From Lysinibacillus_B sp042920265 (GTDB lineage: Bacteria; Bacillota; Bacilli; Bacillales_A; Planococcaceae), in assembly GCF_042920265.1 (NCBI RefSeq), contig NZ_JBDQZI010000003.1, forward strand, positions 248,001 through 312,000: a DNA stretch of 64,000 nt, given 5' to 3'. The notes beneath the pieces were generated by a model. That model was not told where the DNA came from. It did not search any database and worked only from the letters and a program-made list of their open reading frames with translations. Both the position numbers and the translations under genes were made by a program. Positions within the stretch are counted from its first letter, which is position 1. Each line of letters starts with the position of its first letter. Below are positions 51,915 to 60,210 of this stretch, one piece after another.

Positions 51915-53261
51915 ATGCAAATGATGATCAACACTTCACAGCAAGTAACGCAAGTTTTAACGGCACAGCTGATGCAACACTTAGAAATACTCCAATATTC
52001 TAGCAACGAATTAGAGCAATACATTTATGAAAAGGCAAACGAAAATCCACTATTAATCGTTGAAGATGCGAAAGTGAAAAAGAATTATGAGGAAATTATG
52101 AAACTAGCATCGATCCCTTCTAATCCAACGAGTAGAAAGGCATATACCCCTCATGACCCATCATTTAATTTTATAGAAATGCAGCTTGCTCAAAAGGAAA
52201 GTTATGAAAATTATTTATTAGAGCAAATACCACTGCACAAAAATTTAAGTCCAATCGATTTGAAGATTTTAACTTTTTTAATTCAATCATTGGATGAGCG
52301 GTTATTTTTAGATGTGGATTTAACAGTAGTTGCTCACCAATTTAAAACGACATATGCCCATGTCGAAGTGTTACTCCAATTACTGCAAACATTTGAACCG
52401 ATTGGTGTAGGCGCGCGAAATTTTAAAGAATATTTACTCATTCAAGTCGATCAAGATTTGTTGGCACCTGCACTAGCCATTCCATTTATTTCGAATGATT
52501 TAGAGCTCGTATCGACACAATCGTTTAAGCAATTAAGTAGAAAATATAAATGTAAGATGGACGAAGTAAAAAAAACGGTTGCCTATATTCAAAGGTTAAA
52601 ACCGATAGTAACAGAGGATCAGTTTGAAAAGATTCCTTATGTGTTTCCAGATGTAGAAGTCAAACAAGTAGAGGGTGAATGGATTGTATTGTTAAATGAT
52701 CATCATTTACCATCCGTTTCCATTAACGAAAGCTATGTACGTCTTTTAAAAAATGATGCCAATCATAAATATTACTATAAGCAGTCGATGAAAGATGCTC
52801 TTGCGTTAATACAAGGAATTGAGCAACGCGATAAAACAATTTATGAGTTAATTCGTATGTTACTAGAAATACAGGCTGACTTTTTTAGTACAGGAATGGA
52901 AGCGTTAAAACCGATGCGCTTAAAGGATATTGCGGATCAATTGCATGTCCATGAATCTACTATTAGTCGTGCGATTCGCGGGAAGTATATTCAAGTGCCA
53001 CATGGTATATATGCGCTACAATCCTTATTTACAAAAGGCTTAATTAATGCGTCAGGGAAAATGGATTCCGTCATTTATGTAAAAAAACGAATTAAACAAT
53101 TAATCGAAAATGAAAACAAACAGCGCCCGTTAGCAGATCAGCATATTACGCAAATTTTATGTGAAGAAGGGATTCAAATCTCAAGAAGAACAGTAGCGAA
53201 GTATCGTGAAGAGATGAATATTGTCAGCTCGTTTAATCGGGTCCATGATAGCGTTGTGTGA
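51915..53261 (+). CDS. rpoN: RNA polymerase sigma-54 factor
   Basis: 448 aa (sigL in Bacillus). Glutamine-rich region I at the N-terminus (NTSQQVTQVLTAQLMQHLEI), core-binding region, then the HTH IADQLHVHESTISRAI that reads the -12 element, and the RpoN box SRRTVAKYRE near the C-terminus that reads -24. ATG at 51915 with TTGGAGG 8 bp upstream. It lies next to an enhancer-binding protein gene and two -24/-12 promoters, so it is part of a self-contained regulon. Confidence 0.95.
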   Translation: MQMMINTSQQVTQVLTAQLMQHLEILQYSSNELEQYIYEKANENPLLIVEDAKVKKNYEEIMKLASIPSNPTSRKAYTPHDPSFNFIEMQLAQKESYENYLLEQIPLHKNLSPIDLKILTFLIQSLDERLFLDVDLTVVAHQFKTTYAHVEVLLQLLQTFEPIGVGARNFKEYLLIQVDQDLLAPALAIPFISNDLELVSTQSFKQLSRKYKCKMDEVKKTVAYIQRLKPIVTEDQFEKIPYVFPDVEVKQVEGEWIVLLNDHHLPSVSINESYVRLLKNDANHKYYYKQSMKDALALIQGIEQRDKTIYELIRMLLEIQADFFSTGMEALKPMRLKDIADQLHVHESTISRAIRGKYIQVPHGIYALQSLFTKGLINASGKMDSVIYVKKRIKQLIENENKQRPLADQHITQILCEEGIQISRRTVAKYREEMNIVSSFNRVHDSVV

Positions 53262-53273
53262 AATTGCATATTT

Positions 53274-53461
53274 TGATGTGTTTTTGCATCGTTGTTGATG
53301 GAAAACATCATTTCTCGATTATTGTCTATCCAAACTAGATGCTGTACACATACTCGTGCTACTAAAGAAAACACTAGTGTAAAATCTTTTAGCATATGAA
53401 TGGAGTATAGACTTGTTAGACCCCCATAGATTTAAAAAAATACAAAATAAAATGCATCATA
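53274..53461. promoter_or_regulatory. Candidate enhancer sites for the sigma-54 activator
   Basis: TGATGTGTTTTTGCATC at 53274-53290, TGATGGAAAACATCA near 53296-53310 and AATGCATCAT near 53452-53461 share TGATG/CATCA half-sites. They lie 50-240 bp upstream of the -24/-12 promoter at 53511, a normal enhancer distance. The 17-mer recurs exactly at 56781. Confidence 0.5.
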
Positions 53462-53510
53462 GGGTAATAAAGTTTGTTTAATTTTAATTTTTTTTGTTCT
53501 TTAAGTAGAT

Positions 53511-53528
53511 TTTGGCATCGAAGTTGCT
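53511..53528 (+). promoter_or_regulatory. Sigma-54 (-24/-12) promoter of the amino-acid permease
   Basis: TTGGCATCGAAGTTGCT: GG and GC are separated by exactly 10 bp, as required. Consensus match is good except T for C after GGCA. It is ~75 bp before the permease ATG. Confidence 0.8.
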
Positions 53529-53603
53529 TGTTAAACATTAAGGCGTTGTCTAGATGTGAAGAGCTAGCAACTGTCAACATACTAAATATTAAGGGGTGGT
53601 TTA

Positions 53604-55034
53604 ATGGGGGCGTTACAAAAATCACTAAAGTCACGGCACATTACAATGATTTCGATTGGTGGGGTAATTGGTACAGGATTATTTGTTGGAACAGGTAAAA
53701 ATATTTTAAGTACAGGTCCAGCTGCAGTCGTATCATATGCCATTGCGTGTTTGCTCATTGTCTTAATTATGCAAATGGTAGGGGAAATGGCTTCGGGAGA
53801 AATAGCGATGGGAGAGAAATCGAATGGTTCTGCCGAGCTCGGTTCATTTGCGTCTTATGCAGGGAAATATATTGGCCCATGGGCAGGTTTTACAGTAGGA
53901 TGGCTTTATTGGGCGAGTTGGGTATTTATCGTTGGTTTAGAAGCGGCATTAATTGGTGGTATACTGAACGGATGGTTCCCTTTTATCCCAGTATGGGCAG
54001 GTGGCGTCGGTATTACATTGTTAATGACGATTATCAATATATATTCTGTTAAATCATTTGGAGAGTTTGAGTATTGGCTATCATTTGTTAAGGTGACGGC
54101 AATTATTGTATTTTTAGTTGTTGGTACAGCAATGATTTTAGGCATTTGGCCAAACTATGAACCACAGGGGCTAGGTATTTTAACAGCGTATGGTGGATTT
54201 GCACCAAACGGGATTGTCCCGATCTTAACGGCTATTGTTTTTGTTATCTTCTCTATTTGTGGGGCAGAGGTAGCGGCAATAGCGGCTGCTGAATCAGAAA
54301 ATCCAGCAAAAAATATTGTGACAGCTATTCGGAATGTTGTCTTCCGTCTAGGATTGTTTTTCGTAGGCTCAGTGGCGATCATGGTCATGATTTTACCTTG
54401 GAATGATATGGATAACTTAGCGGCACCTTATGCTAATATTTTATCAATGGCGGGCTTGCCAATTGCGGCCCAAATTATACAAGTTGTCATTTTCGTCTCG
54501 TTAATATCTGTATTAAATTCTGCACTGTATACGAGCTCTCGTATGCTACTAGAAATGTCGAGACAAGGAGATGCACCGAAAATTTTCTCGCAAATTAAAA
54601 ACAAACGTGGTGCACCTGTTCCAGCAATTATCGGGAGTACAGTCGTTGCATATATTTGTGCCATGTTATACTTTGTTTCACCAGACGTTATTTTCTATTT
54701 TCTTGGAAACTGTGTAGGTGGACTAATGATCGCGGTATATATCTTTATCGCGATTTCACAAATTCGTTTCCGGAAACATTATAATCAAGTTTCTGGAAAG
54801 CCGTTAGCGATTAAAATGTGGGCATTTCCATACTTATCATATGTAACGATTGCGCTATTAGCTGTTGTGTACTTATGTCAGATGCTCATTGAATCTTTAC
54901 GTGCGCAGTTCTATTTAAGTACAGGGGTACTCGTCGGTTCAATCGTGCTGTTTTTCCTTATGAAAAAATTATCTTCTCCTGTTTCTGAAAAATCTGAAAA
55001 CATAGAGGAGAATTTAACACCTGAATCGAATTAG
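53604..55034 (+). CDS. APC-family amino acid permease
   Basis: 476 aa with 12 membrane helices. The N-terminal SRHITMISIGGVIGTGLFVGTG and PAAVVSYAIACLLI are the family signature, and GEMASG with the FxxWLYWxSW-like WLYWASWVF follow. It is closest in style to GABA/amino-acid permeases of B. subtilis (GabP, RocE). Under a sigma-54 promoter and next to an activator and an omega-aminotransferase operon, it probably imports beta-alanine, GABA or a related amino acid. ATG at 53604, AAGGGGTGG RBS. Confidence 0.88.
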   Translation: MGALQKSLKSRHITMISIGGVIGTGLFVGTGKNILSTGPAAVVSYAIACLLIVLIMQMVGEMASGEIAMGEKSNGSAELGSFASYAGKYIGPWAGFTVGWLYWASWVFIVGLEAALIGGILNGWFPFIPVWAGGVGITLLMTIINIYSVKSFGEFEYWLSFVKVTAIIVFLVVGTAMILGIWPNYEPQGLGILTAYGGFAPNGIVPILTAIVFVIFSICGAEVAAIAAAESENPAKNIVTAIRNVVFRLGLFFVGSVAIMVMILPWNDMDNLAAPYANILSMAGLPIAAQIIQVVIFVSLISVLNSALYTSSRMLLEMSRQGDAPKIFSQIKNKRGAPVPAIIGSTVVAYICAMLYFVSPDVIFYFLGNCVGGLMIAVYIFIAISQIRFRKHYNQVSGKPLAIKMWAFPYLSYVTIALLAVVYLCQMLIESLRAQFYLSTGVLVGSIVLFFLMKKLSSPVSEKSENIEENLTPESN

Positions 55035-55061
55035 ATTTTAAGAACTGAACTAGATAGATGA

Positions 55062-55100
55062 TGAATACCCTTAGATAGTTTATCTATCTAAGGGTATTCA
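55062..55100 (+). terminator. Perfect hairpin after the permease and ahead of the activator start
   Basis: 17-bp perfect stem TGAATACCCTTAGATAG / CTATCTAAGGGTATTCA followed by AAATTTT. It should end the permease transcript. The 3' arm holds AAGGG, the only ribosome-site-like sequence for the activator's TTG start at 55105. Confidence 0.75.
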
Positions 55101-55104
55101 AATT

Positions 55105-56775
55105 TTGCATGATAGGATGTGGCAAAGGTTGAAATCACTAGAATTATATAAAAAGGAACATTTTTTCGTTGTGAATAATGATGAAATTACAATTTCTAGC
55201 CAACTTCCACTCGAGTTGATGAACAAAATTGTGAACAATTATAAAAAGGGTATCGAAATATACGAAGCAGAAGGTTACTTAGTGCATGTAGTTGAATCGA
55301 CAAAAGGCACCCTATTTACTTTAAGGCCTTTGCAATCATTAAGTGATATACACGCTATCACACGATTATCTAAAAACGTGCTGAATTCCATTTCTGAGGG
55401 AATCACTATTTGTGATCGCAACGGGAAAATTTTATTTCAAAACGATATTGATATTGAAATAGTAGGCATTAATTTAATGGGTAGGTATGCGAAGGACGTC
55501 ATCGAAGAAGGTATAATGAGTGATTCTATTTCTTTAAAAGTGATTGAACTGAAAGAAAAAGTCACCATTTTGCAAACGTTCATGAATGGTAGATGCTTTT
55601 TAGTCACAGGTAAACCGATATTTGATTCGGAAGGGACTTTACAATATGTTGTAGCGATTACTCGTGATATGACACAGCTAAAGCGTCTAGAGTCAGAAGT
55701 ACAAAAGCTAGAAATTCAAAATGAAAACTTCAAAAATAAAATCCATGCGTTACATCATAAAGAATCAATGAAACCGAGCTTAATTGCGATATCTCCAGCT
55801 ATGATACAAGTCGTCAAACGAGTAATGCGTGTGGCTGAAGTAGATTCAACGATTTTAATTGGTGGAGAATCTGGGGTAGGGAAAGAAGAAATTACGAAAC
55901 TCATCCATGCGAATAGTAGAAGAAGCGATGAGCAAATGCTGACAATCAATTGTAGTGCCATTCCTGAAACACTGCTTGAATCGGAGCTTTTTGGTTATGA
56001 AGCAGGGTCCTTTACAGGTGCCGTTAAAGGAGGGAAGCTTGGACTATTTGAAATTGCTTCAGGTGGAACGATTTTTCTAGATGAAATTGGGGAGATGTCT
56101 TTACCATTGCAAGCTAAATTGTTACGGGTGCTACAAGAATCTGAAGTTCAGCGGATCGGGAGCACAAAGCCTATTCCGATTGATGTTCGGATTATAGCTG
56201 CTACGAATAGAAATTTAGAAGATATGGTAAGACAAGGTCTCTTTAGAGAAGATTTATATTATCGATTAAATATTATTCCGATTGATATTCCTCCTTTGCG
56301 TGAAAGGCGAGAGGATATTATCCCGATGATCAATCATTTTGTAGCACTGATTGAAGAAAAATACGGTATTCATCGCACAATCGATAGTAGGGCATTAAAG
56401 ATGTTAGAACAATATAATTGGCCAGGTAATGTAAGGCAATTAAAAAATATGGTCGAACGTATTTGTTTACTCGCTACACAACCAGAAATTGGGGTCAATG
56501 TGATACAAGAAGAATTAGACAAGAGTATGTTGATTACTAAAAATAAAGAAAATCATCGCGAACGAAACGAGTGCATGGAAAAGCCCATGCTTGATCATTA
56601 CGCTGGAACACTTAAAGAGCAGGTGGCTATGTTTGAAAAGGAAGTGATTAAAAAAGCGTTATCTGAAAGTAAAAGTGTGCGACAAGCAGCCAAAGTGCTA
56701 GGCTGTGATCAATCCACCTTAGTTCGTAAAATTCAACGGTATAAATTAATGAAGCAAGTATCGTATGAGGAATGA
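55105..56775 (+). CDS. Sigma-54-dependent PAS/AAA+/Fis enhancer-binding protein
   Basis: 556 aa. An N-terminal domain (~1-90) of unknown type; a PAS domain (~95-200: ISEGITICDRNGKILFQN...VVAITRDMT); a short coiled coil; the AAA+ domain (~215-450) with GGESGVGKEEI (Walker A), FGYEAGSFTGAVKGG (GAFTGA loop, here GSFTGA), GTIFLDEIGEM (Walker B), and YRLNIIPI; and a Fis-type HTH (VRQAAKVLGCDQSTLVRKI). It should activate sigma-54 at both local promoters when PAS or the N-terminus senses a signal. Start TTG 55105, or ATG 55117, both poor in ribosome sites. Confidence 0.93.
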   Translation: MHDRMWQRLKSLELYKKEHFFVVNNDEITISSQLPLELMNKIVNNYKKGIEIYEAEGYLVHVVESTKGTLFTLRPLQSLSDIHAITRLSKNVLNSISEGITICDRNGKILFQNDIDIEIVGINLMGRYAKDVIEEGIMSDSISLKVIELKEKVTILQTFMNGRCFLVTGKPIFDSEGTLQYVVAITRDMTQLKRLESEVQKLEIQNENFKNKIHALHHKESMKPSLIAISPAMIQVVKRVMRVAEVDSTILIGGESGVGKEEITKLIHANSRRSDEQMLTINCSAIPETLLESELFGYEAGSFTGAVKGGKLGLFEIASGGTIFLDEIGEMSLPLQAKLLRVLQESEVQRIGSTKPIPIDVRIIAATNRNLEDMVRQGLFREDLYYRLNIIPIDIPPLRERREDIIPMINHFVALIEEKYGIHRTIDSRALKMLEQYNWPGNVRQLKNMVERICLLATQPEIGVNVIQEELDKSMLITKNKENHRERNECMEKPMLDHYAGTLKEQVAMFEKEVIKKALSESKSVRQAAKVLGCDQSTLVRKIQRYKLMKQVSYEE

Positions 56776-56780
56776 TAAAA

Positions 56781-56880
56781 TGATGTGTTTTTGCATCACA
56801 TATGCGTAACTACATCAAAGAATGCAATTACGCATTACGGATAATGAATTATTACGAATTAATAAGCAAAATTGCATCAT
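56781..56880. promoter_or_regulatory. Second set of candidate enhancer sites
   Basis: TGATGTGTTTTTGCATCA at 56781-56798 repeats the site at 53274; AATGCAATTACGCATT at 56821-56836 and TTGCATCAT near 56873 follow. They lie 0.8-0.9 kb before the -24/-12 promoter at 57673, with a repeat element in between. Confidence 0.45.
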
Positions 56881-56899
56881 AAAAATGGCTCTTCACCCA

Positions 56900-57541
56900 A
56901 ATATGTACCTGACCGTACATTCCACTACGGGCGGTCGCTTTCCGTTCAAGGTTATCCCGCAGGAAGCTTTGTTCTGTAGCAAAAGGCGAATGTCTTCAGC
57001 TACACTTGCTGCCCGTCACTTCATGTGCTTTTAGAGTGCTGCTCTTTTTAATTAAGAACTCATAATGAGCAAATTCTGAAACAGATATTACCATTTAAGT
57101 AACCGTTGCTTTCCGCTCCGGCACTCGCTTTCCACGGGCGAGATCAAGCCTCCTCGTCGCTCATCCTTCGCTCCTGTGGGGTCTTGATTGTCTCGCTTTT
57201 CCCGTAGGAGTCTCGTGCCTCCGCTACAAGCAACTATTGTTCAATACAATAATCGGTTGCTTAAAAATAATGAAAGATTCTCATTCATTACGGTAGAGGC
57301 TGGGCGGTTATAAGTGCAAACGAAAAGAAAATGATTTCTTTTAGCGAAGGTAAATACTTGTTTAGAATATTAAGAAGTATTCACCTTTGCCGTAGCGCGC
57401 CATCGCCACAGGAGCCGTAACAGGAGATCCAAACAGGCCCCGCCTGTTTTAGCTCCTGTGTAGGCTGTGGCAAAGCGTGGAGGCTGCGATACTACTCTCT
57501 TACTAATTCTCTAATATGTTTAGGATATATTTTTACTTATT
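56900..57541 (+). repeat. Intergenic repeat, copy C, with an extra fragment before it
   Basis: Full element at 57064-57541 (478 bp): starts AATGAGCAAA, block 1 (TTTCCGCTCCGGCACTCGC, CCTCCTCGTCGCTCATCC, GTCTTGATTGTCTCGC), an AT-rich middle, block 2 (CCGTAGCGCGCCATCGCCAC, inner hairpin CAGGCCCCGCCTG, GTGTAGGCTGTGGCAAAGCG), ending TTTTTACTTATT. A partial sequence at ~56900-57040 (GCAGGAAGCTTTGTTCTGTAG) matches part of copy D. Same orientation as B and D. Confidence 0.85.
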
Positions 57542-57672
57542 ACAAGTATATAAAAGTACAGTTTATTCTTTACAGAAGTAAGTGCCTTTTGCATTTGCAT
57601 TTGCGGTTGGCGAAAATGCTTTCCGATCAGAATAAATAAAAAAATTCATAAAAAAATCATTTTTATAAACAG

Positions 57673-57690
57673 TTGGCACGATAATTGCTT
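57673..57690 (+). promoter_or_regulatory. Sigma-54 (-24/-12) promoter of the aminotransferase operon
   Basis: TTGGCACGATAATTGCTT is a near-perfect consensus, with GG and GC 10 bp apart. It is ~45 bp upstream of the start codon. Confidence 0.92.
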
Positions 57691-57733
57691 CTATAACAAT
57701 GTAAAAACTTTTTTAGAAAGAGGGTTGGTTACA

Positions 57734-59074
57734 TTGACGATTCAATTAAAAGAAGATTTAAAAAAATTAGATCAAAAGCATTTTCTGCACCCGACTACAT
57801 CTGTTGCACAACAGCAACTGGATGGACCAGCAGCAATTTTTACAGAAGGTAAAGGGATTTATTTAAAGGATATAGAAGGCAAAACGTACATTGATGGGAT
57901 GTCCTCTTTATGGAATGTAAACATAGGGCACGGTCGCGAGGAAATGGCCGAAGTCGCAAAAGAACAAATGGCTAAGCTAGCATTCAGTTCATGCTTTGCA
58001 ACATTTAGTAATGAACCAGCTATTTTATTGGCAACGAAAATTGCCGAATTAGCACCAGGTGATTTAAACACGGTATTTTTCACGTCAGGTGGCTCTGAAT
58101 CAAATGATACAGCAATTAAATTAGCGCGTCATTACTGGTTACTAAAAGGCCAACCGCAACGCCAAAAAATTATTTCCCGTACGCATTCTTATCATGGTGT
58201 AGCAATGGGTGCAACAAATGCAACGGGATTACAAGCATTTCGTGATTTTACGAATTCACCTGCACCTGACTTCCATTATGTTTATAAAGATTCACCACAG
58301 CATTTACGTGAAACAATTGAAGCTTTAGGACCTGAAACGGTAGCAGCGTTTATTTCTGAACCAGTACAAGGGGCAGGAGGCGTAAATGTTCCACAAAAAG
58401 ATTATTTTAAAGAAATTCGCCAAATTTGTGATGAATACGGCATTTTATTTATCGCGGATGAAGTGATTACTGGATTTGGTCGTACGGGGAAAATGTTCGG
58501 CATGGAGCATTTTGGGGTAGTACCGGATATGATGTCATTTGCTAAAGGCGTATCAAGTGGATATGTCCAGTTAGGCGGTGTCATTATTTCCGAAAAGATG
58601 CATAAAGATTTTTGTGAATTATCCAAAGGGACATTAATGCATGGTTATACGTATAGCGGGCATGCCTTAGCTTGTCGAATTGGGCTAAAAAACATTGAAA
58701 TTGTTGAGCAAGAAGGATTAGTTGAAAATGCAGCTAAAATGGGCGACGCACTGCTCGAAGGCTTTAAAATGCTCCAAGAAAAGTATGACTTTATTAGCGG
58801 TGTACGTACGTTTGGCTTACTAGGAGCAATTGAATTAACAAAGAGTCGTGAAACGGGCGAGTTATTTGATACGCCACTAAGCCCGATTTTTGTACAGGAA
58901 ACGATGAAGCGCGGGCTCATTTTAAGAACGGTCACATACGATCAGGACACAGTCGTATTCTCTCCGCCGTTAATATTATCAAAAGCAGAAGTAGATGAAA
59001 TGTTACGTATATTAGATGAAACATTTGAATATGTACAAAAAAATTATGTTCAGAAAGAGGCGAAGGTTAAATGA
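57734..59074 (+). CDS. Class III omega-aminotransferase
   Basis: 446 aa. ADEVITGFGRTGKMFGM with the PLP Asp and FAKGVSSGY with the Schiff-base Lys near 275. TTG at 57734 with AAAGAGGG 9 bp upstream; the TTG at 57725 abuts the ribosome site. The neighbour alanine dehydrogenase implies that pyruvate is the amino acceptor: the transaminase makes alanine, which Ald turns back to pyruvate. Likely substrate beta-alanine, GABA or another omega-amino acid. Stop overlaps ald (ATGA). Paralogous to the gene at 616-1977. Confidence 0.9.
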   Translation: MTIQLKEDLKKLDQKHFLHPTTSVAQQQLDGPAAIFTEGKGIYLKDIEGKTYIDGMSSLWNVNIGHGREEMAEVAKEQMAKLAFSSCFATFSNEPAILLATKIAELAPGDLNTVFFTSGGSESNDTAIKLARHYWLLKGQPQRQKIISRTHSYHGVAMGATNATGLQAFRDFTNSPAPDFHYVYKDSPQHLRETIEALGPETVAAFISEPVQGAGGVNVPQKDYFKEIRQICDEYGILFIADEVITGFGRTGKMFGMEHFGVVPDMMSFAKGVSSGYVQLGGVIISEKMHKDFCELSKGTLMHGYTYSGHALACRIGLKNIEIVEQEGLVENAAKMGDALLEGFKMLQEKYDFISGVRTFGLLGAIELTKSRETGELFDTPLSPIFVQETMKRGLILRTVTYDQDTVVFSPPLILSKAEVDEMLRILDETFEYVQKNYVQKEAKVK

Positions 59075-60198
59075 TTATTGGGATCCCTAAAGAAGTAAAA
59101 AATAATGAAAATCGAGTGGCGATGACACCAAGTGGGGTTTTTGAATTAGTAAAAAACGGTCATACGGTAAAAGTGGAGACAGATGCAGGGCTTAGCAGTG
59201 GCTTTACGAATGAAGCTTATCAAGAAGTAGGGGCTGAAATTGTGGGCTCGGCTAAGGAAGCATGGGATGTAGAAATGGTCATCAAAGTGAAAGAGCCGTT
59301 ACCAGAAGAATATGGCTTCTTTAAGAAAGATTTAATCGTATTTACGTATTTACATTTAGCACCAGAGCCAGAGTTAACAAAGCAGTTAATGGAAAAAGGC
59401 GTTACAGCCATTGCTTATGAAACTATTCAATTACCAAACGGGGCGCTACCGTTATTGATGCCAATGAGCGAGGTAGCGGGTCGTATGTCGGTACAGTTAG
59501 GGGCTCATTTTTTAGAGAAGCATGAAGGTGGGAAAGGGATCTTGTTAGGGGGAGTGCCAGGTGTACCGCCAGCGAAAGTAGTCATTGTAGGTGGCGGAAT
59601 TGTTGGAACGAATGCGGCTAAAATGGCTGTTGGTGCAGGAGCAGAGGTCACAATCTTAGACACAAACATAGAGCGTCTTCGCCAATTAGATGATCAATTT
59701 TCAGGCCGTTTAAAGACGCGCATGTCTAACACATTTAATATTGCGGAAGAAGTGAAAGAGGCTGATTTATTAATTGGTGCGGTATTAATTCCAGGGGCAC
59801 GTGCACCACGTCTAGTGACAGAGACAATGGTGCAAGAAATGCCAAAGGGATCGGTTATTATTGATGTCGCGATTGACCAAGGCGGCTCGATTGAGACGAT
59901 TGATCGCATTACAACACATAGTCATCCGGTATATGAGAAACACGGCGTTCTTCATTATGCTGTAGCGAATATTCCAGGTGCAGTAGCTCGTACTTCTACG
60001 ATTGCTTTAACGAATGTCACGGTACCTTATGCATTGCAAATCGCAAATAAAGGCTATAAAACAGCGGCCATGGATAATGAGGCGTTAGCGAAAGGAATCA
60101 ATGTCACGAGTGGAAAGATCACATGTGAAGCTGTAGCGAAAGCACATAATTTGCTATATACACCATTAAAAGAGTTATTCCAAACTGTAGCAGTGTAA
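59071..60198 (+). CDS. ald: Alanine dehydrogenase
   Basis: 375 aa, NAD-dependent oxidative deamination of L-alanine to pyruvate and ammonia. N-terminal IGIPKEVKNNENRVAMTP, substrate-binding Lys in VKVKEPLPEEY and His in FTYLHLAPEPELT, and the NAD fold VVGGGIVGTNAAKMAVGAGA are canonical. Overlaps the aminotransferase gene and stands 12 bp before the semialdehyde dehydrogenase. Here its job is probably to recycle pyruvate for the transaminase. Confidence 0.95.
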   Translation: MIIGIPKEVKNNENRVAMTPSGVFELVKNGHTVKVETDAGLSSGFTNEAYQEVGAEIVGSAKEAWDVEMVIKVKEPLPEEYGFFKKDLIVFTYLHLAPEPELTKQLMEKGVTAIAYETIQLPNGALPLLMPMSEVAGRMSVQLGAHFLEKHEGGKGILLGGVPGVPPAKVVIVGGGIVGTNAAKMAVGAGAEVTILDTNIERLRQLDDQFSGRLKTRMSNTFNIAEEVKEADLLIGAVLIPGARAPRLVTETMVQEMPKGSVIIDVAIDQGGSIETIDRITTHSHPVYEKHGVLHYAVANIPGAVARTSTIALTNVTVPYALQIANKGYKTAAMDNEALAKGINVTSGKITCEAVAKAHNLLYTPLKELFQTVAV

Positions 60199-60210
60199 AG
60201 GAGGAGTTTT

